Positions 28,369-36,951 are shown, numbered from the stretch's first letter. The stretch is 64,000 nt of DNA from Verrucomicrobiota bacterium (GCA_014193315.1 BJHS01000001.1:206628-270627); one strand, 5' to 3'. Translations and numbers: made by a program. Notes: generated from the letters alone by a model not told the origin.

Positions 28369-29397
28369 TCAGACGTCCCATCGCCAGCTTTCGGCCGACC
28401 AGAGATAACTATCCTTGCCCTTTGGCACGAGCACGCCGAGGCCCGGCCAGGGAAGGTGGAAGCCGTAGGCGCGCTCACGCGTCGCCCCGATCTCGGCGAA
28501 GACCTTGCGGCGCGTGTCGATGGCCTGCTCCGGGTTGTGGTCGAAGTCGATGAACCAGGAAGGGTCGTGCAACATCAGCACGTGGTTGTGAGCGAGGTCG
28601 GACAGGTGCAGGAGCGAGTCCTTGCCGTCCTTGATCCGGTAGATCGCGTGGCCGTCGGTGTGGCCGGGGGCGGCGATGATGGTGATGGCGCCGTCGAGGA
28701 GCTGGTCGCCGTCCTGGTGGATGACCAGGTTGGCCTGCAGCACGTCGAAGCCGCTGCGCACCATCTTGATGAGGCCCGGGACGTCGTCGGTGCGGTGGGA
28801 CTTGCTGAAGTCGGGCTTCGGCGCCCGCCAGAAATCCAGTTCGCTCTTGAGCACGTGGATGGCCGCGTTCGGGAAGAGGATCTTATTGCCCTGGAAGAAG
28901 CCGCCGATGTGGTCCACGTGCGAATGGCTCAGCAGGCCATGGGTGACGTCGGCCGGCTTGATACCGATCGTCTCGAGGGCGTCGGCCAGCCAGCCCCAGT
29001 TGACGTTTTTGCTGTAGGCGCCGAAGCCGGCGTCGACGATGACGACTTCCTTGCCCTTGCGAAGGACGAGTACGTTGATGTACAGCGTCACGTCGTCCGG
29101 GCGTTCGCCCAAGTCGGTGAGCGCCTTGGTCATCGCCGGACGCTGTTCCGGCGGCCACATCTTCTTGGAGACGCACTTGCTGAACGTGCCCCAGCCATCG
29201 CTGATGGACCAGGCCTCGATGTTGCCGATGTGGAAGGCGTAGATGTAGGCCTTCTTGATATTGTTCTTGCCGTTGCCGGACGCCTTGGCGGCGGCGGCGT
29301 TCTCGGCGGCGAGGGCACTCGGTAGGCCGAGGGCGGCGAAAGCGGTAGCGGCGGCGCCGAGGAAGGAGCGACGGGAGGAGGGAGGTGGCAGGTCCAT
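28369..29397 (-). CDS. Exported metallo-beta-lactamase-fold hydrolase
   Basis: A 342-residue protein with a twin-arginine-like export signal (PSSRRSFLGAAATAFAAL). The metallo-beta-lactamase fold shows VVIVDAGFGAYSK, the metal motif LLSHSHVDHIGGFF (HxHxDH), IIAAPGHTDGHAIY (third-site His) and LLHLSDLAHNHV (bridging Asp). It belongs with AHL-lactonase/AttM-like or generic secreted MBL hydrolases; the substrate cannot be read. It is 41 bp upstream of ispG, so the two may share a transcript. The start follows CTTCCTCCC. The spacer upstream carries a mirrored repeat. Confidence 0.82.
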   Translation of the reverse strand: MDLPPPSSRRSFLGAAATAFAALGLPSALAAENAAAAKASGNGKNNIKKAYIYAFHIGNIEAWSISDGWGTFSKCVSKKMWPPEQRPAMTKALTDLGERPDDVTLYINVLVLRKGKEVVIVDAGFGAYSKNVNWGWLADALETIGIKPADVTHGLLSHSHVDHIGGFFQGNKILFPNAAIHVLKSELDFWRAPKPDFSKSHRTDDVPGLIKMVRSGFDVLQANLVIHQDGDQLLDGAITIIAAPGHTDGHAIYRIKDGKDSLLHLSDLAHNHVLMLHDPSWFIDFDHNPEQAIDTRRKVFAEIGATRERAYGFHLPWPGLGVLVPKGKDSYLWSAESWRWDV

Positions 29398-29465
29398 GGG
29401 AGGAAGACAGGAAGTTGGCCCAAACTGTTCCCGGGGACGAGAAGAATGGAGGCGAGGGTGGGTGG

Positions 29466-29565
29466 TAGGGAGTAGGGAGTGGGGATGTGAGTGGAATAGG
29501 GCCGGGCACATTTAGCACCACGTCCCATCGACTCGCTTTATCTTTTCCCTAACCCCTACTCCCTA
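29466..29565. repeat. 12-bp perfect inverted pair of TAGGGAGTAGGG
   Basis: TAGGGAGTAGGG (29466-29477) is mirrored exactly by CCCTACTCCCTA (29554-29565), with a 76-bp spacer. Further imperfect matches lie outward. The same word occurs unpaired at 3363-3376. It is between rseP and the MBL gene, both on the minus strand, so it is neither in a convergent nor a divergent spacer. Confidence 0.65.
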
Positions 29566-29590
29566 ATCCCCAACATCTCCGTGCTCGCCC

Positions 29591-31423
29591 TTACTTCTTA
29601 TATTCCGCCGGCTTGTAGACGTGGCGTTCGAGGATCTGTTGCCGCAACTGCATCTCGTTATCGCCCGAGCAGCGCCGGACGTCGTTGAAGATGATGTAGG
29701 CCATCAAGCTGAACAGTAGCGCCATGAAGGTGTACTGGAGGATGATCACGGCCGATGCCTTGATGGCGTTGTTGGTGTAACGCTGGATGGTCGCGATGAG
29801 CATGTGCCCCCCGTCGAGAACGGGGATCGGCATCAGGTTGAGGATCGCCAGGTTGAGGTTGATCAGGACGGTGAACCACAGCACCCGGGTGATGTCTTCC
29901 GAGATGTTGTAGTAGGTCTTCGTGATGGAGATGACCGAGGCCAGCTGGTTGACTTTGATGTCGGAGTCGCGGTCGAACAGGCGGCGCAGCGTGGTGAAGG
30001 TCGAACGCACGATACCTAGGCAGGTGTCGAGGGGGTTGCGCTTCTCGATGTCGGGGCGAGCCACCAGCACGGCGCCGATCTGGGCCACTTCCACGGGCTT
30101 ACCGCGGCGGATGGCGGCGTGGGTCAAGGTGAGGTTGCCGCTGTCGCCGTTGGGGCGCTTCCAGTAGAGGGTCAGCTCGCGCGGGCCACCGGCCCCGGCC
30201 TTGTCGAGGTCCTCGAGCGAACGGATCGCCGTGAGTTCCTTACCGTCCACCTTGTCGATGATCGTCCCGATGCGGAGGGCCTCGGTGAGCGTCGGGTCCT
30301 CGGGCGAGACGCCCAGCACCATCAACTGGTCGCGCTTGGCCTCGGGGTCGCGGGAAAGCAGGTCCTTGGTGACGGGGACGACGATGAGGGAATGGCGGTG
30401 GGCTTCTTCGCCGTACGCGATGACGCTGACCGGGTTCACGGTCGTGTTGATCCGCGGCGTGACCGGCAGGGTCAGGGCCTGCTCATCGCCCCGCACCACC
30501 TTCAACTGGTGCTCGATCGCGCCCCCCTTGCGGAGTAGCTCCCGGAATTCCGCGGCGTTATTCACCGCTTGGCCGTCGACGGCGATGACGCGGTCGCCTT
30601 TCTTCAGGCCGGCCTTCGCGGCGGGCGAGCCGGGCATCGGTTCATCCATCACGACGCGGGAGCGGGCTTGCATGCCGGCGACCCGAATGCGGTCGCCGCT
30701 GCGGGCGTTGAGCTCCAGCCGCGCCGGGAACACGATGAGTTCCATGGTCTGCCCCGCGCGCTCGATGGTGAAGGTGGAGGTCGGGCGTTCCTGCGAATCG
30801 CGGCGATTGCCCAGCATGATGGTCTCCATCACTTGGGCGAAGCTCGTCACGGGTTGCCCGTCGATGGCGAGGATTTTGTCCCCGCTGCGGACGCCCGCCG
30901 TGTAGGCCGGCCCTGGGATGGTCTGGCCGAGGCCGAGCTCGGCGAGGTGGGCGGAGCCCGTCACGATCTGCTCGGGCACGTAGCCGATCACGGTGCTACC
31001 GTTGCCTTCCGGCACGGGCATCCCGGTGAACCAGAGGATGGTCGCCAGCACGAAGGCGAAGATGATGTTGAAGACCGCGCCCATGACCGAGACGATCATC
31101 TTGTCGGTATAAGAGATCTTCGGCAGGGCCTCGGCGTCGTCGGTGGTCTCGCCTTCGATGCCTTGCATGTCGGCCAACTGCGGCAAGGCGACGTACCCGC
31201 CGAGCGGGATGAGGGAGACCCGGTAGTCGACGCCGTCCTTGCCGGTCCAACCGAAGAGGCGCGGCCCGAAGCCGATGGAGAAGCGCTCGACCTTGAGGCC
31301 GCGGCGTCGGGCGGCGAGGAAGTGGCCGAGCTCGTGTACGAAGATCGAGCCACCGAAGAAGATTGCGACCAGCAAGATCCCGCGGAGGCTGCCTAGGAGG
31401 TCGGAGACGGAAAAGTTTTCCAT
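29591..31423 (-). CDS. rseP: RseP/site-2 protease-like membrane metalloprotease with PDZ domains
   Basis: A 610-residue intramembrane zinc protease of family M50. The first membrane segment holds the active site FVHELGHFLAARRRG (His30, Glu31, His34). C-terminal segments carry LMPIPVLDGGHML, the conserved Asp ligand. PDZ-like regions lie at about 170-215 (AGVRSGDKILAIDGQPV), 262-310 (AAKAGLKKGDRVIAVDGQAV) and probably 375-415 (IGTIIDKVDGKELTAI). It is about 160 residues longer than E. coli RseP. It normally cleaves anti-sigma factors or signal-peptide remnants. It is 21 bp downstream of dxr, a conserved neighbour. Confidence 0.93.
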   Translation of the reverse strand: MENFSVSDLLGSLRGILLVAIFFGGSIFVHELGHFLAARRRGLKVERFSIGFGPRLFGWTGKDGVDYRVSLIPLGGYVALPQLADMQGIEGETTDDAEALPKISYTDKMIVSVMGAVFNIIFAFVLATILWFTGMPVPEGNGSTVIGYVPEQIVTGSAHLAELGLGQTIPGPAYTAGVRSGDKILAIDGQPVTSFAQVMETIMLGNRRDSQERPTSTFTIERAGQTMELIVFPARLELNARSGDRIRVAGMQARSRVVMDEPMPGSPAAKAGLKKGDRVIAVDGQAVNNAAEFRELLRKGGAIEHQLKVVRGDEQALTLPVTPRINTTVNPVSVIAYGEEAHRHSLIVVPVTKDLLSRDPEAKRDQLMVLGVSPEDPTLTEALRIGTIIDKVDGKELTAIRSLEDLDKAGAGGPRELTLYWKRPNGDSGNLTLTHAAIRRGKPVEVAQIGAVLVARPDIEKRNPLDTCLGIVRSTFTTLRRLFDRDSDIKVNQLASVISITKTYYNISEDITRVLWFTVLINLNLAILNLMPIPVLDGGHMLIATIQRYTNNAIKASAVIILQYTFMALLFSLMAYIIFNDVRRCSGDNEMQLRQQILERHVYKPAEYKK

Positions 31424-31444
31424 GAAAGGGGAGGGTGATTTATT

Positions 31445-32614
31445 TCAGCGGGCCAGCCCGGGGGCGAGCCTGGAAGCGGCTTGGCGGGCGGCGGTATCGG
31501 CCGCCAGCACCTCGGCCAGGGAGGCCGGTTCGGCGGACGGGCAGGCGGCGAGGGTCGCGGCCACGAGCTCGGCGATCCCGGTGAAGCCCAGCCGACCTTC
31601 GACGAAGGCGGCGACCGCGACCTCGTTGGCGGCGTTGAAGATGGCCGGGGCGGTCCCGCCCGTCCGGGCGGCGGAGCGGGCCAGGCCCAGGCAGGGGTAG
31701 CGCGCCGGGTCGGGCGGGCTCATCGAGAGCGTCAGCGCGACCGAGAGGTCCAGCCGCGGGGCGGGGCAGGGCAACCGGTGCGGGTAGAGCAGGCAGTCCT
31801 GGATCGGGTACGCCATGGACGGCGGCGACAGCAGCGCCTGCAGGCTGCCATCCTTCAGCGTGACCATCGAATGGATGATGCTCTGCGGGTGCACGACCAC
31901 GTCGATCCGGTCGACGGGCAGGTCGAACAGCCAGCGGGCTTCGATGATCTCCAATCCCTTGTTGGCCATCGTGGCCGAATCGATCGTCACCTTCGGGCCC
32001 ATGTCCCAGTTCGGGTGCTTGAGCGCCTGCGCGAGCGTGACCGCGCCGAGCCGGTCTGGGGGCGTGTCGCGGAAGGCCCCGCCCGAGGCCGTCAGCACCA
32101 GCCGATCGATATCGGCGGCGGGCTTGTCGCGCAACAGCTGGAAGATGGCGTTGTGCTCGCTGTCGACCGGCAGCAGCCGGGCCCCGGTTCGCCGGGCGGT
32201 GGCCGTGATGAACTTGCCGGCGAGCACGAGGAGTTCCTTGCTGGCGAGGGCCACGTCCTTGCGGGCTTCGAGCGCCGCCAGGGTCGGGGCTAAGCCCGCG
32301 GTGCCGACGACGGCCGAGACGACCATCGCGACTTCGGGCAGGCAGGCGATTTCGGTCAAGCCGGCCTGGCCTTCGAGGATCCGGGTGCCGGGAGGGAATT
32401 CGCCCGAGCTCCGGGCTTCGGCCGCGGCTTGCGGGTCGGCCAAGGCGATGGTGCGCACGCCGAACTCCCGGACCGGGGCGAGGAGTTCACGCCAACGCGA
32501 AAACGCGGCCAGACCGGCGACCCGGAGGAGGCTCGGGTGGGCCCGGACGACCTGGAGGGTTGTCGTGCCGATGGAGCCGGTGGCCCCGAGGATGGCGATG
32601 GCCCTGGGTTCCAT
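31445..32614 (-). CDS. dxr: 1-Deoxy-D-xylulose 5-phosphate reductoisomerase
   Basis: A 389-residue NADPH-dependent enzyme of the second MEP-pathway step. The N-terminal Rossmann motif is AIAILGATGSIGTTTLQVV. Substrate and metal motifs are LLPVDSEHNAIFQLL, LTASGGAFRDTP, TIDSATMANKGLEIIEA and VVHPQSIIHSMVTLKDGS. The C-terminal part is normal (AIFNAANEVAVAAFVEGRL). The last residues of this protein run into the rseP unit. The upstream spacer is divergent with queF. No dxs is in the window. Confidence 0.95.
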   Translation of the reverse strand: MEPRAIAILGATGSIGTTTLQVVRAHPSLLRVAGLAAFSRWRELLAPVREFGVRTIALADPQAAAEARSSGEFPPGTRILEGQAGLTEIACLPEVAMVVSAVVGTAGLAPTLAALEARKDVALASKELLVLAGKFITATARRTGARLLPVDSEHNAIFQLLRDKPAADIDRLVLTASGGAFRDTPPDRLGAVTLAQALKHPNWDMGPKVTIDSATMANKGLEIIEARWLFDLPVDRIDVVVHPQSIIHSMVTLKDGSLQALLSPPSMAYPIQDCLLYPHRLPCPAPRLDLSVALTLSMSPPDPARYPCLGLARSAARTGGTAPAIFNAANEVAVAAFVEGRLGFTGIAELVAATLAACPSAEPASLAEVLAADTAARQAASRLAPGLAR

Positions 32615-32736
32615 GCACGCGTGGGTGTAGGGAAGGCAACCGCCCGCTCGCCCTGACGCAAGCCGGTTTCGGGCTTCCTTCCGCCGAAAGGGTGTTCTCC
32701 GCTTGTCTCTTTCGGCGCGCCTGCTTGCTTCAACGC

Positions 32737-33150
32737 ATGGCCACTCAGCCTCAAGACCTCAGCGGGCTCTCCCACCTCGGGAATACCCAGAACAAGCCCC
32801 AGCAGACGCTGGAGACCTTTCCGAACCGCAACGTCGGCCGGAACTACACCGTGGAATTGACCACGGACGAGTTCACCTGCCTCTGCCCGGCGACCGGCCA
32901 GCCGGATTTTGCGAAGATCACCATCCGCTACATCCCGGGACCGCGCATCGTCGAGTCCAAGTCCCTTAAACTCTACTTCTGGAGCTTCCGTCAGCAGGGG
33001 ATGTTCCATGAGCACCTTTCGAACAAGATCCTCGATGACCTGGTCGTTGCCTTGGATCCGGTTTGGTGCGAGGTCATCGGCGCCTTCGGGGTGCGGGGTG
33101 GCATCGGCATTACCGTTCGCGCCGAGCACGGCAAGCAGCCGCAGGTGTGA
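32737..33150 (+). CDS. queF: NADPH-dependent 7-cyano-7-deazaguanine reductase
   Basis: A 137-residue unimodular QueF that reduces preQ0 to preQ1 in queuosine tRNA modification. The active-site cysteine is in EFTCLCPATGQPDFAKITI, the QueF motif is IVESKSLKLYFWSFR, and the His/Glu pair is in GMFHEHLSNKI. The length is that of the short bacterial type. No preQ1 riboswitch was seen in the 122-bp leader. The stop overlaps the GTG of the recombinase gene by GTGA. Confidence 0.93.
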   Translation: MATQPQDLSGLSHLGNTQNKPQQTLETFPNRNVGRNYTVELTTDEFTCLCPATGQPDFAKITIRYIPGPRIVESKSLKLYFWSFRQQGMFHEHLSNKILDDLVVALDPVWCEVIGAFGVRGGIGITVRAEHGKQPQV

Positions 33151-34094
33151 AGCGTCGCCCTGTCCAGTCCGCGGACGACGGGAATCCTTCGGGTTGGCCG
33201 GGCTCGGCCGCGGTCTCCGCTTTCTTGCAGCGTCAACTGGCGGGTAAGCGCTTGGCCCCGCGTTCGGTCCTCACCTACGGCCGCTCGCTGAAGGGCTTCG
33301 CCTTGTGGATGCAGGCCAATGGCGGCTGGACCGGTGACTGGTCCCGGCTCACCGCGCGTGACCTCCGCGACTTCGTCATCGAGCGCCAGAACACGCATAG
33401 CCGCCGCAGCGTTCACAATCAGCTCTCGGCCGTCCGGGCTTTCCTGTCGGATCTCCGGGAGCGGGGTGGCATCGCGACGACCCCGGCGGCGGGACTGGTC
33501 TTGCCGAAGCTGCCGAAGTCGTTGCCGAAGTTCCTTACCGAGGGGCAGGCGGACACGCTGCTCGACGCCGACGCCACCGAGGCGACCGGTGAGACGCCCG
33601 AGCGGCGCGCCCGCGATCAGGCGATTTTGGAGATTCTTTATGGCGCCGGTCTGCGCGTCTCCGAACTCTGTGGCCTCACCGGCGGCGATCTCGACCTCGG
33701 CACGGGCTTGGTGCGCGTGCTGGGCAAGGGTTCCAAGGAGCGCGTCGTTCCCGTGGGAGATACGGCCGTCGCCGCGGTGAAGGTCTACCTCGGGTTGCGG
33801 GGCCCGCCCGCGCGCGGCGCCCCGCTCCTGCTCGCCGCACGCGGCGGTCCGTTGCACCCCCGCGCGGTCCAATTGATGTTGAAGCAGAAGCTGGCCTTGG
33901 CCGGTTTGCCGGCGGACCTCACCCCGCACAAACTCCGCCATGCCTGCGCGACGCACCTGCTGGCCAATGGCGCCGACCTGCGGCTGGTGCAGGAGCAGCT
34001 GGGCCACGCCTCGCTTTCGACCACGCAGATTTACACCCACCTCTCGGTCGCGCGGCTGCGTGAGGTGCATCGCAAGGCGCACCCCCGGTCCTGA
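33147..34094 (+). CDS. xerC: XerC-like tyrosine recombinase
   Basis: A 315-residue site-specific recombinase of the type that resolves chromosome dimers at dif. The N-terminal SAM-like domain (about 20-110, RSVLTYGRSLKGFALWM) is followed by the catalytic domain. This has GAGLRVSELCGL (Arg), GKGSKERVVPVG (Lys), TPHKLRHACATHLL (His-x-x-Arg) and GHASLSTTQIYTHLS (His and nucleophile Tyr). The GTG at 33147 overlaps the queF stop, which supports translational coupling. A second Xer protein is at 60507-61442. Which one is XerC and which XerD is only an inference. Confidence 0.85.
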   Translation: MKRRPVQSADDGNPSGWPGSAAVSAFLQRQLAGKRLAPRSVLTYGRSLKGFALWMQANGGWTGDWSRLTARDLRDFVIERQNTHSRRSVHNQLSAVRAFLSDLRERGGIATTPAAGLVLPKLPKSLPKFLTEGQADTLLDADATEATGETPERRARDQAILEILYGAGLRVSELCGLTGGDLDLGTGLVRVLGKGSKERVVPVGDTAVAAVKVYLGLRGPPARGAPLLLAARGGPLHPRAVQLMLKQKLALAGLPADLTPHKLRHACATHLLANGADLRLVQEQLGHASLSTTQIYTHLSVARLREVHRKAHPRS

Positions 34095-34147
34095 CCGCTG
34101 GCGCCAAATCGCCTCGCCTCCGCGAAGCCCCCGCCCATCTTCCCTTC

Positions 34148-35017
34148 GTGTTCGTCACCGCCGCGCATGCGAAGCTCAACCTCTCGTTGGCCATCACGGG
34201 ACGGCGGGCGGATGGCTTCCATGAGTTGGTGAGCTTGGTCGCGGGCTTGGAACTGGCGGATGAACTGACCTTCACGCCGGGGCCGGCCTTCGCCTTGACG
34301 TGCGATGACCCGACGCTGCCGGTCGATGGCACGAACCTGGTGCTCCGAGCGGCGGAGGCCTACGCTCGTCGTCGCCCCGCTTGCGTCCGGGGGGCCTTCC
34401 GCTTGGCCAAGCGGATCCCGCATGGCGCTGGCTTGGGCGGGGGAAGTTCCGACGCCGCGGCGGCGTTGCGATTACTCGATCAGGCGGTGCCCGACCCCTT
34501 GGGACTGGCCGAGCTTGAGGTGCTGGCCGCGGAGATTGGTTCCGATTGCCCTTATTTCGTTCGAGGCGGCCTGCAGGTCATGCGGGGCAGGGGGGAGCGG
34601 CTGTCCCCGGTCTCCGCCTCGGTCCGGCAGGCTTTGGCTGGTCAGCGCGTGCTGGTGATCAAGCCACCCTTTAGCATCGCCACCCCCGAGGCCTACGCGG
34701 GCCTCGCCCGTTTGGGCCGATACCAGGACCCCGTGATCGCGGAGGCCCGTTTGGCGGCTTGGTGTGCGGCCCCGGCGGGCGATCCGGGGGAAATGGGCAA
34801 CGATCTGGCCGCCGTGATCTTCGCCAAGCACCTCGCCCTGCCGACCGCCTTGGACTGGCTGCAGTCCCGCCATGGCCTCTGCTTCCGGCTCACCGGAAGT
34901 GGCAGCGCTTGTTTCGCCTTGGGTGCTGGCGACGGCGATGTCGCCCCGATTATGGGTACTTTACGCTCGGCTTGGGGCTCCGCCGCATGGCTGGCGGATA
35001 CCCGCATTTCGGTCTAG
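34148..35017 (+). CDS. ispE: 4-Diphosphocytidyl-2-C-methyl-D-erythritol kinase
   Basis: A 289-residue GHMP kinase that phosphorylates CDP-ME in the MEP pathway. The N-terminus is TAAHAKLNLSLAITGRRADG, with the catalytic-site and substrate residues GFHEL. The ATP loop is RIPHGAGLGGGSSDAAAALR, and SDCPYFV and LTGSGSACFAL follow. The GTG at 34148 is used. The spacing of 53 bp after the recombinase gene suggests a queF-xerC-ispE transcription unit. Confidence 0.93.
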   Translation: MFVTAAHAKLNLSLAITGRRADGFHELVSLVAGLELADELTFTPGPAFALTCDDPTLPVDGTNLVLRAAEAYARRRPACVRGAFRLAKRIPHGAGLGGGSSDAAAALRLLDQAVPDPLGLAELEVLAAEIGSDCPYFVRGGLQVMRGRGERLSPVSASVRQALAGQRVLVIKPPFSIATPEAYAGLARLGRYQDPVIAEARLAAWCAAPAGDPGEMGNDLAAVIFAKHLALPTALDWLQSRHGLCFRLTGSGSACFALGAGDGDVAPIMGTLRSAWGSAAWLADTRISV

Positions 35018-35071
35018 TTTCGGCTTTACTGTCCGGCGGAGGCTCTCCTAGATGCGACCCATCACCACACC

Positions 35072-35170
35072 ATGGGAAGCCTCAAGAAGAAGCGTCGTCT
35101 GAAGATGAACAAGCACAAGCGCCGTAAGCGCTCGAAGAACAACCGCCATAAGAAGCGGTTGTGGGGCTGA
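35072..35170 (+). CDS. 32-residue AURKAIP1/COX24-like basic protein (mS38-like)
   Basis: A very small, very basic protein, [20 protein letters not shown] followed by [12 protein letters not shown]. Over half its residues are Lys or Arg. It matches the short AURKAIP1/COX24-domain proteins (relatives of mitoribosomal mS38) that I recall in Bacteroidetes and Verrucomicrobiota genomes. It is too short for usual gene-calling cut-offs. It lies between ispE and rpmG and has its own strong terminator (35188-35223), which supports expression. A ribosome-associated role is inferred from the family. Confidence 0.8.
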   Translation: MGSLKKKRRLKMNKHKRRKRSKNNRHKKRLWG

Positions 35171-35187
35171 TTCCGGCTCTTTTTTCT

Positions 35188-35223
35188 CAAACCGGGCGGC
35201 CATCGGCCGCCCGGTTTGTTTTT
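35188..35223 (+). terminator. Strong intrinsic terminator after the COX24-like gene
   Basis: CAAACCGGGCGGCC (35188-35201) and GGCCGCCCGGTTTG (35205-35218) form a perfect 14-bp stem with an ATC loop, followed by TTTTT. It is 18 bp after the stop codon. Confidence 0.92.
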
Positions 35224-35282
35224 CGGGCTTGCCCACCCCCTCACCCCCTCCCAATCCTCACCCTCTAAACCCAATCTGAACC

Positions 35283-35453
35283 ATGGCCCGCGAAATCGTT
35301 ATCATTGAGTGCACTGAAGCCCGCAAGGAAGGTAAGAATCCTTCCCGCTACATGACCACCCGCAACAAGAAGCTCTCCCAGGAGAAGGTCGAAAAGAAGA
35401 AGTACAACCCCTCCCTGCGCCGCCACACGCTGCACAAGGAGATCAAGGGCTGA
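35283..35453 (+). CDS. rpmG: Ribosomal protein bL33, cysteine-poor form
   Basis: A 56-residue large-subunit ribosomal protein. It starts [19 protein letters not shown], continues with [10 protein letters not shown] and ends [15 protein letters not shown]. These are standard bL33 segments. It has a single Cys and no CxxC pairs, so it is the zinc-independent (C-minus) form. It has its own spacer after the COX24-like terminator and is followed 20 bp later by a bidirectional terminator. Confidence 0.93.
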   Translation: MAREIVIIECTEARKEGKNPSRYMTTRNKKLSQEKVEKKKYNPSLRRHTLHKEIKG

Positions 35454-35473
35454 GCGTCGCTTCCTTTGCACGA

Positions 35474-35500
35474 AAAAGGCCGCCCACGGGGCGGCCTTTT
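35474..35500. terminator. Bidirectional intrinsic terminator
   Basis: AAAAGGCCGCCC (35474-35485) and GGGCGGCCTTTT (35489-35500) form a perfect 12-bp stem with an ACG loop. Both strands end in T-runs, so it can serve rpmG and the convergent gene at 35524. Confidence 0.92.
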
Positions 35501-35523
35501 AAATTACCCCTTGCTCCGCGGCC

Positions 35524-35739
35524 TCAGGCCTTGGTGCGGCGTTGGGCGCGCCAGCGGGCCCGGTGATGCCGGGTCCAGTCGATCAAGGCCCGCTCGAACC
35601 CGATGTCGCGGCCGGCCTTCTCGGACTCGATCCACTTGTGCTTCAGGATTTCGTCGCGCTCGGCCCGGAATTCCGCGTAGAGCGAGGAGCGAACCGCCAA
35701 GGCGTCGTCTTGCGGGGCTTCCTGGTCGATTTCTCTCAT
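35524..35739 (-). CDS. Unrecognised small charged protein (71 residues)
   Basis: A highly charged, helical protein with the striking segments LYAEFRAERDEILKHKWIES and EKAGRDIGFERALIDWTRHH. I have an impression of similar small proteins in Planctomycetota and Verrucomicrobiota but cannot name the family with confidence. The ATG at 35739 begins MREIDQEAPQ. It has no membrane segment or signal. It lies downstream of mrp on the same strand (58 bp), and the bidirectional terminator at 35474-35500 ends its transcript. Confidence 0.75.
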   Translation of the reverse strand: MREIDQEAPQDDALAVRSSLYAEFRAERDEILKHKWIESEKAGRDIGFERALIDWTRHHRARWRAQRRTKA

Positions 35740-35797
35740 CCTTGGCCAATACCTTGACCGATTCTTATCAATCTTGCAAGTCCAGGTGACGGAACGG

Positions 35798-36883
35798 TCA
35801 CGCCGGGGTCTCAAGTTTTCGCAACACGGTCAGCGCCACCGACTTGAAGACCCGGGCGGCGTTGCTGTGCGGATGGCTGATGACGACCGGGATACCGTGG
35901 TCGCCGCCTTGGCGAACCGCTTGATCCAGCGGGACTTCCCCGAGGAGCTCGGTGTGCAGGGCGGTGGCGACCTTCAAACCACCGCCCTGACCGAAGAGGT
36001 ATTGGCGGCGCCCGTCGGCATCCTCCAGGAAACTCATGTTCTCGGCCACACCGAGGATGGGGACGCTGACTTTCTCGAACATCGCGGCGCCGCGGAGGGC
36101 CACCGCCACCGCCGCGGTCTGCGGGGTGGTCACGATCACCGCGCCACTGAGGGCCATCGACTGGGCGATCGACAACTGGGCATCGCCGGTCCCCGGGGGG
36201 AGGTCGATGAGCAGGACGTCCAGTTCGCCCCAGCGGACGTTGGTCGCGAACTGCGAGATGGTCTTCATGATCATCGGGCCGCGCCAGACGACCGGGGCGT
36301 TCTCGTCGATCAGCAGACCCATGGACATGATCTTGACCCCAAAGTTCTCCAGAGGAAGGAGGACGTCCCCGTCGATCTGGGGCCGGCCGGCTACCCCAAT
36401 CATCAGCGGGACCGAGGGGCCGTAGATATCGCAATCCATCAGGCCGACCCGGTCGGGGCGGCCTTGCTCGGTCAGCGAGCGGGCCAAGGCGCAGGCCAGA
36501 TTGACGGCGAAAGTGGACTTGCCGACGCCGCCCTTGCCGCTGGCGACGGCGATGATGTGTTTCACCTGACCCACGCCGGCATTAGCGGGCGGCTGCCCGG
36601 CGACCGCGGAGGCGCCCGCCGGCGGGGTGCCTTTCGGTACGGTGACGGTGATGGCAATTTCGGGCGCTTGGGCGCCGAGCGCCTGGAGTACCGCCTCGAT
36701 GTCGGCGTAGAGCTTCTTGGGAATCGCGGGGTCGGCGGTGGTCACGGCTAGGCCGACCGCCACCTTGCCCTCCGGGGTGACCTCGATGCCCTTGAGCAGG
36801 CCGAAGGAGACGATGTCCCGGCTGAAGCCTGGGTAGCGGACCTGCGCGAGCGCCTTCTGGACGGAATCCTTGTCGAGTGCCAT
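35798..36883 (-). CDS. mrp: Mrp/NBP35-family (ApbC-like) P-loop ATPase
   Basis: A 361-residue iron-sulfur carrier-type ATPase. An N-terminal MIP18-like domain (about 1-85) precedes a deviant Walker A, VASGKGGVGKSTFAVN (residues 113-128). LMDCDIYGPSVPLM (Walker A-prime region) and LLIDLPPGTGDAQLS follow. The family's C-terminal CxxC, which bridges the cluster between subunits, is missing: the segment reads ENMSFLEDADGRRQYLFG. Variants without the pair exist in Bacteroidetes-like relatives as I recall. Divergent from the TolB-like gene. Confidence 0.9.
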   Translation of the reverse strand: MALDKDSVQKALAQVRYPGFSRDIVSFGLLKGIEVTPEGKVAVGLAVTTADPAIPKKLYADIEAVLQALGAQAPEIAITVTVPKGTPPAGASAVAGQPPANAGVGQVKHIIAVASGKGGVGKSTFAVNLACALARSLTEQGRPDRVGLMDCDIYGPSVPLMIGVAGRPQIDGDVLLPLENFGVKIMSMGLLIDENAPVVWRGPMIMKTISQFATNVRWGELDVLLIDLPPGTGDAQLSIAQSMALSGAVIVTTPQTAAVAVALRGAAMFEKVSVPILGVAENMSFLEDADGRRQYLFGQGGGLKVATALHTELLGEVPLDQAVRQGGDHGIPVVISHPHSNAARVFKSVALTVLRKLETPA

Positions 36884-36951
36884 AAGCAGGATTGAAGTCC
36901 CGCCCCCACCTAGGTCAAACTACGAACGCTCTTAATCGCCCCTACCGTTCC

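Noticed and set aside
32615..32736. A preQ1 riboswitch upstream of queF
   Set aside because: No compact pseudoknot or A-rich tail pattern could be recognised in this 122-bp divergent leader.
33147..34094. The XerC-like gene as a mobile integrase
   Set aside because: It overlaps queF, has a neighbouring ispE, and has no phage or attachment-site signs, so a housekeeping Xer recombinase is simpler.
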